From Larus michahellis (Eukaryota > Chordata > Aves > Charadriiformes > Laridae), in assembly GCF_964199755.1 (NCBI RefSeq), contig NC_133910.1, forward strand, positions 13,462,711-13,526,710: 64,000 nucleotides of DNA, written 5' to 3'. Shown piece by piece: positions 22,601 through 34,448 of this stretch. The notes under the pieces were generated by a model. That model was given only the letters and a program-made list of their open reading frames with translations. It was not told the DNA's origin and made no database searches. The position numbers and the translations under genes are program-made. Position 1 is the stretch's first letter. Every line of letters starts with the position of its first letter.

Positions 22601-25600
22601 AAATTTGATGGTAAAAAGGTACTTAAAAACCTCATTGCTAGCGAGGTCATTCACAGAAATACAACAGTAACAAGGAAGAAACACAAGTCTTTGCTTTTTA
22701 TAGTAGATTCTAAGCAATTAACTTTAAAGGCAATAAGCTGATGTGGTTGCAATTTCATTATTTTCAAAGAAATTAGCTTTTCTGGGTCAAATTATAACCT
22801 GATGGTGATGGGAGGTTGTTACACTGGAGAAAATCTGGCCAACGCCTCCACCACCCCGTGGTGTCAGCTGGCAGGGCTGAGGGAGGCGAGCTTCGTAAGG
22901 AAAAAAGAGACTGCAGTGAACATGGAAAAAAAACCAAAACCTCAGAAGAAAGCCATTAAGTGCTTTTTCATCCTAACTAAGTTCGTTGTGAAGGGTGGTT
23001 GGGAAAAGGGGTAATATGAGACTTTCTTATTGAAAAAAATATTGATTGTTTGGAATCAATAACATTAAAAAGCTGTGTCTTAAGCACCAAGCTTTGAAGG
23101 ACTCCACAAGCTTCTCTGTTCCCTGTCTTTTCTCCTGCCAGAACTTTGATAGCTTTAGCCTGCAAACCAGCAAATGCAGTGATTTGATGGTGGCCAATAT
23201 ATATTAAAAAAATTAAGGTGTCAAGCATGAATTTTATTACCTCTGCAATCAGACGTACTTCCTTCAGTCAGCTCATTTGCAATTAAGTCCAGCTGTTCTC
23301 AGTAGAAAGGGCTCTTCCAAGGAAATTGCTGTAAAATTTAATGGGAGGATTTTCCTTGGTGCTTTGTTGTAAGTATTGTTTTCCTAATAGGCTTGTAAAG
23401 GGCTTTGCTTTTTTATTCAATAGGCAAGGAAAGATTTGTAATTTTTCAGGCATTAGAAAATGAATGGGTCAGTGATGGAGCTCATAAAACTTATGAAAAT
23501 ATTCTCATTGTATAACAACAGAAAGAACTTAAATAACTGGAAGGAGAGGAAGTTTTTGAAGATTTTTTTTGGTCTGTGTGGTTTTTTGTTTACATATGAA
23601 GGGCTGTTTTTTAACTGACACATCAGACGGAGATTGATCAATAGGCTTTATTGGGTTTCTTCTGCCTCGAATCAGGTATGACAGCCGGAGAGAGGCACCA
23701 GATTGCAGACTTCAGAGTATGATCCTTCATTTCAATATTGCGGTATAACATCCCACAAAGGCCAAAATATTACACCACCACCTCACAATACTGCAGTGCT
23801 TTAGTTTACTGTCACAGAATCCTGTTTGGGCTTTACGCAAATGATGAACATTAGAAACTTTTTTATCTCCTTGGTACTGTGTCCAAAGAGCATCTCTTTC
23901 CTTTTTACCAGTTAGGCAAAGCTCAGACGTGTTTTTCTTATCTTCCAGCAATCTTTTCAGCAACATTTTCAATCTGTGTGCTTCTGTCACTCTGGGAGAA
24001 CAGTGCCTAAAATAAAACAGTGAGATTTGTAATTATTGACATTATTTTAAGCTGTAATGCTGAAGCATTAAATATAACAAAATGAAACTATTTTGAGGGG
24101 GAATGTCGAGGCATGAATGATAGCAAATACTGTTATTGTGGATTTATTTTCACCCAAGCAAAAATCAGGCTCCTTCTCTAATGGAGAATGGAAATATGAC
24201 CTGGCTCTTGCAGAGAGAGTAATTTGCTAATTTGTTTAATGTTGTTTTCTGTGCAGGAAAGCCTTGCAAGAAAAAGAATTCAGAATGGATCAAAAGTGCA
24301 GGTCATCTGGGGGGACAGAGTTAAGCCACTTTTTGTTCTTTAAGATGGTGATCACATTCCTTTTTTTGGCAGCTGTGAATACTGAGGACAAAACAACCGG
24401 TCCTGGTGGAAAGCCGTGTTATTGTTGCTTTATTGGTTTGCAATGCAAGAGGTAAAACCAACGTCCCATTAACAAAAGCCTTCTGCTGAGGCAGTGGAAG
24501 TCCTTCTACTAGTACGGTTTATTTGAAGAACGGGAATGAGCTATACAGTTGGAGAAATATTCTTTTGCTAGTACACTCATATAGCTACCTTGGCAAATCC
24601 TCGTGGTTTAGAATCCCATCTCTGCAAATAGCAAGAGTTAGCTGGCACCGTTTGGAACAGTTCTCCAAAATAGTGTAGCAGGGAAAGTTATAGAGGAAAT
24701 ATCTGCCGAACATGTATGTTCCTTTGTAAGGGCTTCAGAACAGATTGATAAACCCGTTAAGAGACAATTAATCAAAAAGGTCTGTATCAGGGAATGACAA
24801 GGGAGTCAGAACTAGCTGCAGAGGAGTGTAAAGGATTAGGTGTCTGTAGGAGAAGAATGTCTTTCACAGAAGTGATTAAAAAATGAGCCTCAACGCATGA
24901 TTAACAAGGAAGGAGAGAAGAGCTAGAACACTGTAAAGTTCATGCTTGGGGTGAACCTATACGTATGTGTTTTATTTGTACAGCTTGCTTGGTTTTGGTT
25001 AGGTCACTTCCTCTAGAATAAAGTATATGATTTTCATCTTGAGGTAGGTCCTGCAGTTACAATATTTGGGGCTTTTTGCTGTCGTATGAATTAATCTGCT
25101 GGGTCTCCCCAGCAAGAGTGGAAGGAAAAAGCAGGGGGCACAAGGAGTAAAATAGGTCTCCTTGTCCAGGCAACAGACAGTGCTTGCCTCCCCCTCTTCT
25201 AATCCATACGGGCAATATCCAAAGAGAGTGACCCAAAGTCACAGTGGGGGCTGACGATAAATGGCACCACCTGGATGAGAAAGCTGCGAATAGCACTGAG
25301 GGACCACGGTCTGTTCATTCACTGAATATCTTTGTATGCGTCTTTCCCAGCCTTTATATTTAAAACTCATACCTGATAGATAGAAACTTTAAAGCTGTCT
25401 GGTTCACATTTCAGCTAGTACCCGGTAAGAGAAACAAGCACAAATGCACCTTCTAGCTCCGTAACAGAGCGATTGCTGTAGGAAGCCGGAGACCTGGTCC
25501 TGACTGCTCCCCACATTAAGTGCATTTATGGTTTGTGAGCTGTGATCCATCAGGGAGGTGCATGACAGCTTCTAGAGAAAGCTTTCTTGGTCTCTTAAGG

Positions 25601-28600
25601 ATTCCCGCAAGCATTATTCAGCCATCAAATTCACAGCCTCTGTATCAGCACTTACCGATGTATTTGGCTTAAGCAAAGAAGAGCATATATAGAAGTCTGG
25701 CTCTGTTTAAAATAGTAGATGGGTTTGAGACAGGAGTCTGGGATCCAATATTGTACTGTTTGAGAACAAGCAGGTTCTACCTTGCAAGTAAATTTTTGGG
25801 TTTTTTTTCTCCTTCAGCTTCACACTAAATTCAGAAGGTGATCAGAATGAATCCCTGTGTTTTAAGCATAAAAATTGCTCATGGAACTTTGGAGGTTGGA
25901 GTGCTCCAAACCCTCGGGATAATACTTTCCATTCCCTGTGGGCTTCAAAAAACAGAAGGAATCTTTCCATGATGTGATGGGAACCCTCATGAGAGTACAG
26001 GAGAGCATCTTCACCACGGGAGGTTATGGGAGGTTTGCTGCAGGGACCCGACTGGCAGCCCCTACTTTTCACAAAACATCTGTCCCTCAGATAGCTGAAG
26101 TTTTTATTTGCATCTAGTGCCTTGAACCCAGTTCCCTGTGATGGCTTGTAGACCGAGCTACAGGGAAATGCCGTTTGTGTGCTGTTCCTTTTGTCTGGCA
26201 GGAAACGCCTTGTGCCCATAAACAAATCGTCTTCTAGCAGCTTATCTCACCACTTAAAGAGAAATAATTAAACAGTTTTAGAATGAAAACAAGATTGCTT
26301 GGCACCACTCTTGGCCACTCCTTTTGCATTTCTTGCTGCAGTTCAGAAGAGGTACAGCCAGGTCCCTGCAAACAGCTTAGCCCCACGCACGATCGATAGC
26401 AGAAAAGATAAATCTGCTGCAATTGACTACAGGCTGTACTGTCACTAAGTGATGGTGAAAAATGATCGCTACTTGAATACACTGCATTTTTATCTTTAAA
26501 TCTTTCAATAGAAGCAGTGTCAATAACAGAGCACTAAATAATCTCTAGATAGAAGGAAAATCTTTTTTTTTCTTTTTTTTTTAAGAGGGAAGATGGATGT
26601 CACTTTTTTTGGAGACCTTAAATACTGAAGTATGGAATTAGACCTGCAAATTCCAGGAAGTGATTGTCTGTTTAGACAATCTCTGCCTCATTTTAGGAAA
26701 GACTGGCTGGATTCTGCTTGAAAACATAGCTCAATTCCACAGCATGAATGCAGCAGGGTAACTGTAAGTGGAATATGCAGAAATAAAATAAATAAGGATT
26801 TTTTTCCTCATGTTCCTTTGGGGATAATATATCTCTCTGAATTGGATACAGCTGCCGAGATGGTCTTTCTTTACTTTAAAATATTTCCGACCTTTCCCTG
26901 AGGTAACTGGATGCAGTTTACCATATTGGCCCAAGTATAAAGCAAAATCTTTTTTAGATAATAGCCTTTGGAAAAATTCCAACCTGTTCTGTAACTGCTG
27001 ACCATGCCAGACATGGCTCCGGTCCTTCCCTAGCCCATGGAGGTCGTTAGCTGGCATGCCAGCGTGGCAGCAGGCCAGCACGTACATCGCACGCTCCTTC
27101 GTCTTGCTTTTGTGTCGGCTGGTCTTGGTGGAGCAACGCCCCAACGGGGCAGATGCTTGCTGGGGATGCTGGTAGCAATGCGGCCGCGTCTGCACATGTT
27201 CATGTTTCTGTCCCGACAAAACGAAGGTAGTCTTTTATTTGAAGCCAATTTATTTCCGCATCATATGGTGCATCCACTCTCTCCAAGTATTGATGTCCCT
27301 TTTATCCCATATTATAAGACAGCAAGAAACACACTAGAATGCCTTTGACAACACCAAATTGAGTAGCTTTTTTTTTTGCTCACGCAGGACATTTTCCAAT
27401 GTCTCTGGAAGTAGAAGTTTCTGGGTAAATGCAGTCTGGTGGCAACTTCAGCAATGCCAGTTGTGTCCTGCTAATGCGTGGAGTGCTGCAATGACTCTGG
27501 GATGCTCTGTGCAGTTTTCGGATGTGTGCCTTCCACACGGAGCCCACTCCAGAGGAAATGCTCTTTTGGTTGGACTCTGTGAACTGAGTTCAGTTTACCT
27601 GCCCTACAGATGTGAGAAACAGGGTCTTGAAGCAGGCAGCAGGGCTGTAGAAAGGCTTATTGATTTAAAAGTCCCTTTGTATGTACTCCAAGTTTGGTTC
27701 AGATGCTTTCTTGAGTAAAGGTCAAGATGAGGTACTGAATTTCTGAAATGCTGAAGATCTGAATATCCTGGAACTTTGATTTATTCTGCCTGTTTTGTCT
27801 GCATTTCTGTTAAAAAGCATGGTTGCCTGCCCTTCTTAATGGAGTGATGAACAATACTGAGTGTGAAACAGCTTGAAAGAAAATACCGATCCATGCAGCT
27901 GCTCAAACTGCTTGACTTGTCTGGAAAACGGCAGGTTTCTGTGCCCTCGTACAGTCTTAAGCACATTTGACTATATTTATTTTTGTGGTTGGCATCTCTC
28001 TTTTACAGCTGGAATAGAAATGAAAGAAGGCATGCAAGAAAAGCTAAAGAGTAAAAAATAAGATCCTGTTGTTTCAGGATGGCGGGTGCTTTAAGGGGAG
28101 ATCAGCCCAGTTTCATCTGTTAAAAATCCTGCTGAGATTGATTGGTTTATGGAGAGGTGATTATAAAAGCCAGCAAGTAGCTTAATTGGGCTGGAGAGTT
28201 ATGAGAAGTAGCTTGGCTTTTGTAAGAAGTACTGAAGCAAATGACTCTTGGCAAGGGGCTGGTGGAATGGGGAAAGCTGAACTCAGGAGTTAGGCAGGAT
28301 GGTTGCTTGGCATGCTGCATTCGTATTTAGGAGGAATGAAGTTGAAGGCTGCCAAAATCATGCCTGAATCTGGTTCATATCAGGCCTTATTGTCCTGAGA
28401 TTACGCTTTTCTCAAATAATATTTACTAATCAGGAGCTTCAGAACACTTTGAACTTTTCTCAGTGACTGTTACTGTGTCAGATGTTTTAAAGAGCCGGGG
28501 GAAAAGCAACCTCTGCTTTCCCAAGCTGCACGTGAGAGTTTGCTCCTGGCAAGAAAAAACACCGTATATCGTACCATGAACTCCATCATATTTACTGTCA

Positions 28601-31600
28601 TAACAGCGGACACACTGCCATCTAAAACTTTCATGCGCCTGCTCAATGAAGAGCAATAGCTAGTGGATGTGCTCAACCATGTATTGAATAACCATCATGT
28701 TTCAAGCTTCTCCTTGCCTGCTGCAAAATCCTACCTCCGCAGGAAACTGGTAAGGAGTAGAATTCAAGCATTATATATTCAAGCAAATTCTGCTGACTGC
28801 TGCTAGGCGGTGAGGCTGGAATGATTGTGCCAAACCCTGGCCCTTCATGATAATGGAAGCGGAATTTTCCCCAGAGCAAACCAGTGTCAGAGAGAAAACC
28901 CAGGGGACAAGACAGAACATTTGACGATACAGCCCAGGCATTAAAAAAGGCAAACAGTTTTAACTAGTTAAATTACAGAATACACAAATATCCCAGAATT
29001 ATATAAAAGCCTGATCCTGCAGCCCTTAGACAGGGAAAACAATGAGTTTAACCGACTCTAATACTGCAGAATCATCAATATAGTCAAGAAGAAGCAAGTG
29101 GGTCATTCTGTCTCAACCACTTGCATATTGCAGAACTACTTGTCTGTTCTTGCTACTATTTCATCCCTGCTAATGTCTTATTTAACCTGCTCGGGATAGT
29201 TGTCATTTTGAAAATGTGCAAAATACATTAAATTTTAACTACATAATTTAAAAATACATGTATTTGTGCAGATTTTTCTAAGTGACTAGGATCTGAACGT
29301 ATAGGGCAACAAAACACGACTCAAAGCCCAATTTAAAGAAAGTATGTTTTGAGCAGGCATCAACAGATAGACTGAAAAGCAAGGCAAAAGCATAGGGTTT
29401 TTTTTAGATGTTGAGTGGACTAAATGCAATGTGAATTTATCTGCAAACCATCTGTGATTTCTGGTATTTTTTGATGCCTTCACAGCTCTAATTTTAAGCA
29501 GTTATGTAGCCTTTAAATAATGATACTTTCTTCCCGTTTGGTTTTACATCAGATTCCACACTTGACCACTGAATGTTTAAAGAAAAGAAGTGGCTGAGTA
29601 TACTTCTCTGCAGATTGCACACATACAGAATAAAACAGCAGCCTTTTATTTTTTGCAAGTAAGATTTGACATATTTTGGGACAGAATTCCGCATGCATAA
29701 AATAACACCAGGAGTTTTGCTGGGTATGGTTTACTTTTTGTATTTTGCTTTACACTTCTCATGTAAATTCAGTTCTGGGAGAAGGTGTTGACTTCCCCAG
29801 GGACCGGAACTCCACAAGCAGCACAGCATAACAGCAGATCTCTTTGAATTATCTTAAAACTGATATCAAGGGTGCCAGTTTCATCAGACAAGGGGAAACC
29901 AAAGAGTCATAATCCATCCAGTCCTTAGTGGTTCTGCAGACAAATCTGTTACGTACTGGACTTTCTGTGTGTGATGTGAACACTTCATAACCGTAAACCG
30001 AAACAAAACACTCCGGATAAGGAACTGAATAGCCACCTGAAAACTGCAGCTCCTACAGTCACAGTGACCCCCGAAGGGGGCTGGGAGGCCTCCAGGTCTG
30101 TTTTCCACTCACCAGCTTGGGCGAGAAGATCCTTCCGAATGTGAGCCGGGTCGCCTGAGAGCCTGAAACAATTCTAAGCTAACTCTATTCATCCCACAGG
30201 AAATCTGATGATAATAACTACATCATTGTCAGCTCAGTTCATTATTTCACTGTTTCTTCTGGCAGGAGCGTTCAGATAAGGTTTTCGTTCGCTATTGTAG
30301 GATATAGCGGGAGATTCTGATTCAGGGAACAATAGGAAAGAAACAGCACTGAAGATCGAGGCTCCCCCAGATCTGGAAACGTCTTGCCATTCCAGTCTTG
30401 TCTAAAAGGAGGCAGGTTGCATTCCCTTCTCTTGGCAGAAGCCTCAAGCATGAGTCAATAACCCCCTAGCTCCTCTGGTTTCAATAATGCATCGTGTAGT
30501 AAACTCTGTGGCTAACTGAAGACTGAAAACCTGAGAGAAATTAATAGGAATGTAAAAATAGCAAGAATATCATACCAATTACACTACTGAGCATCACAAT
30601 TATTTGAACAAAACAAAAAAAAACCCCAGTTTATTATATTTATCTGAAGTGCTGTCAAGAATGTAGCAGTGAGGTATGAAGAAATGAAGAGGCCCTGGTG
30701 ATGAATATCAGTCCAGCTTGCCACAGAATAAATATCAGCATTTATCTATCTCAGAGGAAGTTAAAGATCATTTCTTATGATGTCAGTTATTCCAAATGTT
30801 GAGTCCTGTCCAGACGTTTCATGACATATTATCTGCCCTTGGTATGAAGCCCAACAGTCGCCATTAGCTGTCTCTCCCGACAACAAAATTAATTTCTCTT
30901 AAATAAGAATGCATTTCTAATTGGGTACTTTCTTCGCTAACAAATTGTTTACAGTACCTCTGCAAGGATTCTGAAATCATCCCTTTTCTTTGATGTTACC
31001 GATTAATTACAGCCCACTTGGCTCTTCGTAGCTGCAATTTGAGTAATATTGCCGTAACATACTTTGCTGTGAAAGGTTCATCTTAATTACATGCTCCCCA
31101 GTCAAGCTTCTGCTTTGGAAGAGAACGGTACTGCTCTTGTCAAGCTGCATGCGATGCCTGCTTGGATTGTGACTTTTTCCCCCCCCCTTTCTCTCCAAGT
31201 GAATTCAGAGCTTATGTACATTACGAGACTGACAGCACCCAAAATGAAATTCTCTCTTTAGCCACAGAACAGATCCAGAACTGGCAGTTCACTGCAGTCT
31301 TCTCTATTCCATCTCTTAGTCTATCTACACGGCACCGTGAGGCGGTGTGTGGAGATAACTGGGGTAGCTGTAGTATCGCCGTGTTAGCCCAGTGGTCTGC
31401 CAGAGCTAATTAGCGATGCTGACAGGCAGGGTTTATTAGTCTGGTCGGAATGCTGAACTAACACAGCAGACTGCTTCCAGGACTGCGGTTGCTGCTTGCA
31501 TCTCTTTACATCATGACACTGCGTTGTGCAATGTGGATATAACCCATATGCTTCAAATGGGATCTTTTTTTTGGAGGGAGATCACTAGATCCTTGAACTT

Positions 31601-34085
31601 CTGGTGGAGAGGATAAAAGACGTCAGTTCTGACGCTTGCTCAGATGTGGATACATGCCCATATTGGGCCACCCAAATCATTTTGCAGGAGCCCACTCAAC
31701 AGCTGTCAGATAGTGAGATTTTTGGATGTTTTGAACATCAGCCGGATCCTTCCTTTTATGTTTTACTTGTGATTTTAAGGCAAAAAGATTTTTATTGGTA
31801 CCTTGGAGATATCCTGATCTCACGTATTTTATATCCATAATGCCCACTTACAATATACCTATAATGAAGATGAAATTAGCATACTGCCTTGGTTTGGGCA
31901 AGCTGCCACTTAAGGAATATTGCTTAAAAGAAAGCAGAAAGCAGTGAGCAACTTAGGCAAGGCATTGCCCTACAAATGAGCATACCAAATTATGCAGCCT
32001 TTTCCTTCTAGATGTGGCAAAACAGGAGGAGGAGTAATAAGAGGAAGAGGAACTCCTGCTCTCTTCTTCAGCCATTATCTTTAGGAGTTGAAGCAGAATC
32101 TGCCTTAACTCCCCACAGAGCTAATGGAGTTCTTAGTGCTCTGAATTGCCCGTTGTCTGCTCAGGAGAACTTGGCTCCTCATTTATGCAAGGAAAAGCAG
32201 ATTCCTGGAGCAAAAAATCTGAATGCCCTCCTTTCAGTTTCTCAGCCAAAGCTCTGCTGTGCTCTTTATTCTTTAGGGGCAAGTTCCAAATGGTTCTTTA
32301 TACGTTTATGGGTTTGTTTTCTGGCCACTGTTTTGTCGTTAGACTTTTAAAATAGTAAAACAACTGTCAAGCCCTTTTACTGTTCCAGGTAGGATGTAAA
32401 ATCAGAAATCCTTGCACTTGGGCACCACAATGATGGGAATCTTGGAGACAGTTAAAATGAATGTGATATTAACAGCTGAAAATGTACGTTTAAAAATAGT
32501 AAACATTACAACAGTGGGGAAGAAATGGAAAAGGCTCATCCATTTCCAAGGGATAACATGTAAACTAAGTTACATCTGCAATGTGCACCCAGAGTCTGAA
32601 CTTTGCAGTGAGAGGAAAAAAGAATAATGCCATGCAGGAATGATCTTTCAGCCTACAAGTATTCCCTTATAATAACACATTACCTTCTTGACCAAGAAGT
32701 CAAGTCCAAAGAAAGGTATTTTATGTGTAACATAACTAATGTTATAGGTCCACAAACAGTTTAAGTTGTGAGTCTGGCTGAGATAGTCCTGTCCTTTCTG
32801 CCTCTGGCTGCTATTCCTTGATTCAGTGCTTTTTTACATAAAGAACTATTCCTGTTTCGTTCATGTTTGCCTTACTAAGTGTGCCGAGCCCATTGCTGAG
32901 TCTTTGAAGTACACCACTATATATTTCACTGTTTACGTTGGCTGAACTACACTGCTTCAGCCTATATTGCTTCCAGATTTGCTTTACCTCTGTGCTCAGA
33001 TACAACAGCATTACTAAGCTCAAGAGAAGTTAACCGCAGCCTTTGCATTTTCTCATTCTTCATGCTAAGTAACAGGGATTCACTTATCAATACCTTGCAT
33101 GTTGTCCGAGAACATTTAATTGATCGGGATGCAATTTTCAGACTCCATCGCATGATAGACAGGAAAGTGTCACTAAGTGGAGGGCAAAGCCTCGCTTCAC
33201 TTGGCCACTGACACATCTGCTGCGCCTTGCCATATTCATTTCCCTTTTACATATTAAAAAAAAAAAGCATCCTTGACTAAAGGATCTGACTGTGTGGATT
33301 GCGCTTACTGAATTTAATTAATACCTTTATAAAAGAGGTTGTTATTTACTTTACAAGTTGAGAAAACAAAAAAGCTGGTCCTGTGCTGCAATTTACTCAG
33401 TGTGGAGTGACCATTGGCCTGCGCAGCGCTTCATTTATTTTAGCTCTGTTTATTTTAGCTGCACTCTAAGGGCGGAAAGCACTGGCAGTGGCATCAGAAA
33501 CAGAAGCAGCTCCTGCAAAATCCAAGCAGTACTGCTGGTGCTATGACAGCACCCTTGAACTTCCCAGTGCTTTGCAAACATTTGATAACGAAGGTGGGTC
33601 CTTGTCCTGCTGATTCCAGCAGGGATCACAACTGAGACGTGAACTGCCACAGGGGGCCCAACCTTCAGGTCTGAATTTAGTCTGCCCATGAGCATAAGGC
33701 TTATAGAAGTATTCTTGCCTGCTTAAAGCTATGCTCAGTCGCTACAGCAGGATGGGGCCCCTTTTTCCTATTTTAAATGGTTTTATTTCTGTCTCTACGC
33801 CTGGAAAACACGCTACAGATCCACAGAACACCCAGAGGAGGGAATATACCCTATATTGCGAATAGAGAGTGATGCACAGCACAGGAAAACAAAAGAAAAG
33901 AGGTCTTTGAGTGGAAAAAATATATTTCTGAGGAAGCAGTGAGGCACACATGCCAGTGGTCATTTTTTTCACCCCGGGCAGACATCTCCTCGGCTGCTCC
34001 TGTCAGAAGCGGTGGGCTCAGAGGGCGTGGGGCTGACCCGCCTTCGCTGAAGAAGCACCTGAGGTTAGAAAAAGAGGAGAAAAGG
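13698..34085. other. Intergenic DNA between NTNG2 and MED27
   Basis: About 20 kb with no gene I can support. Open frames are short and carry no recognisable domain. The longest, 19571-20047 plus, is a Pro/Ser/Leu-rich chance frame in C/T-rich DNA. Most of the stretch is AT-rich unique sequence with scattered homopolymers: C-runs near 18353-18361 and 31181-31189, and T-runs near 26564-26582. Old repeats beyond recognition are likely, and distal regulatory elements for either gene are possible. No tRNA, small RNA, CRISPR or intact transposon is seen. Confidence 0.5.
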
Positions 34086-34120
34086 CTTAAAAGTGAGGGT
34101 TGACTGTCCCTCCCGCCTGA

Positions 34121-34137
34121 GGGAAGCGCCGCTTCCC
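34121..34137. repeat. 17-bp interrupted palindrome in the MED27 promoter
   Basis: GGGAAGCG and CGCTTCCC flank a single C. A longer copy of the left arm (CTGAGGGAAGCG, 34117-34128) can also pair, with one bulge, with CGCTTCCCCTCAG at 34142-34154. The right side includes an E2F-like TTCCCGCC. Confidence 0.7.
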
Positions 34138-34161
34138 GCCCCGCTTCCCCTCAGAGCCCGG

Positions 34162-34183
34162 ACTACATTTCCCAGCCTGCCCC
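34162..34183 (+). promoter_or_regulatory. ZNF143/STAF-like element
   Basis: ACTACATTTCCCAGCCTGCC closely resembles the ZNF143 (STAF) consensus ACTACAATTCCCAGMATGCC, differing at few positions, and lies 60-80 bases upstream of the MED27 start codon. ZNF143 sites are common in promoters of broadly expressed genes. Binding is inferred from the motif alone. Confidence 0.6.
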
Positions 34184-34236
34184 GGGGCCGCCGCGGCCTC
34201 GCCGCGCTCCTGACGGGGAGAGGCCGGGCCCGGGCG

Positions 34237-34249
34237 GCCAAGATGGCGG
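34237..34249 (+). promoter_or_regulatory. YY1-like element spanning the MED27 start codon
   Basis: GCCAAGATGGCGG matches the YY1 consensus (AAnATGGCGGC) except the last base, which is A. The ATG inside the motif is the MED27 initiation codon, an arrangement found in many housekeeping genes whose transcription starts just upstream. It also gives a strong Kozak context, with A at -3. Confidence 0.6.
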
Positions 34250-34448
34250 ATGGGGTGCTGAGCCCCGGGGTGAACCTGGAGGCCTTCTCCCAGGCCATCG
34301 CCGCCATCCAGGCGCTGCGCTCCAGCGTGACGCGGGTCTTCGACTGCCTGAAGGATGGAATGCGGAACAAGGAGACCCTGGAGGGCCGGGAGAAGGGCTT
34401 CGTGGCCGCCTTCCAGGAGAGCCTGCACTCCGTCAGCCGCGACCTGGG
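34243..34448 (+). CDS. MED27: Mediator subunit 27, exon 1 (partial gene)
   Basis: MED27 (CRSP34/CRSP8) is a subunit of the nuclear Mediator complex, which links DNA-bound activators to RNA polymerase II. Exon 1 encodes 68 residues plus two bases of a split codon. After MADGVLSP it reads VNLEAFSQAIAAIQALRSSV, then VFDCLKDGMRNKETLEGREK and HSVSRDL, which is near-identical to vertebrate MED27. I chose the ATG at 34243, not the longer open frame from 34093, because it matches the known N-terminus and has a good Kozak context. The donor is GTGAGC at 34449; the split codon completes as Gly (GG|T) with exon 2. The first residues differ from the mammalian protein (one extra residue, Gly/Leu/Pro substitutions), as expected in a poorly conserved N-terminus. 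Confidence 0.96.

Larger units (their letters stand above)
34086..34242 (+). promoter_or_regulatory. MED27: MED27 proximal promoter and 5' UTR (CpG-rich)
   Basis: A sharp rise in G+C and CpG begins here and continues through exon 1 into intron 1 (to about 34560). The region has no TATA box in a sensible place and carries motifs typical of housekeeping promoters: an E2F-like TTCCCGCC at 34133-34140, a ZNF143-like element and a YY1-like element at the start codon. The transcription start is not determined, so the promoter/UTR boundary is unknown. Confidence 0.7.

Noticed and set aside
33530..33600. Possible antisense MIR near 'cccagtgctttgcaaacatt'
   Set aside because: Only one short block resembles the element; the rest does not align by eye.
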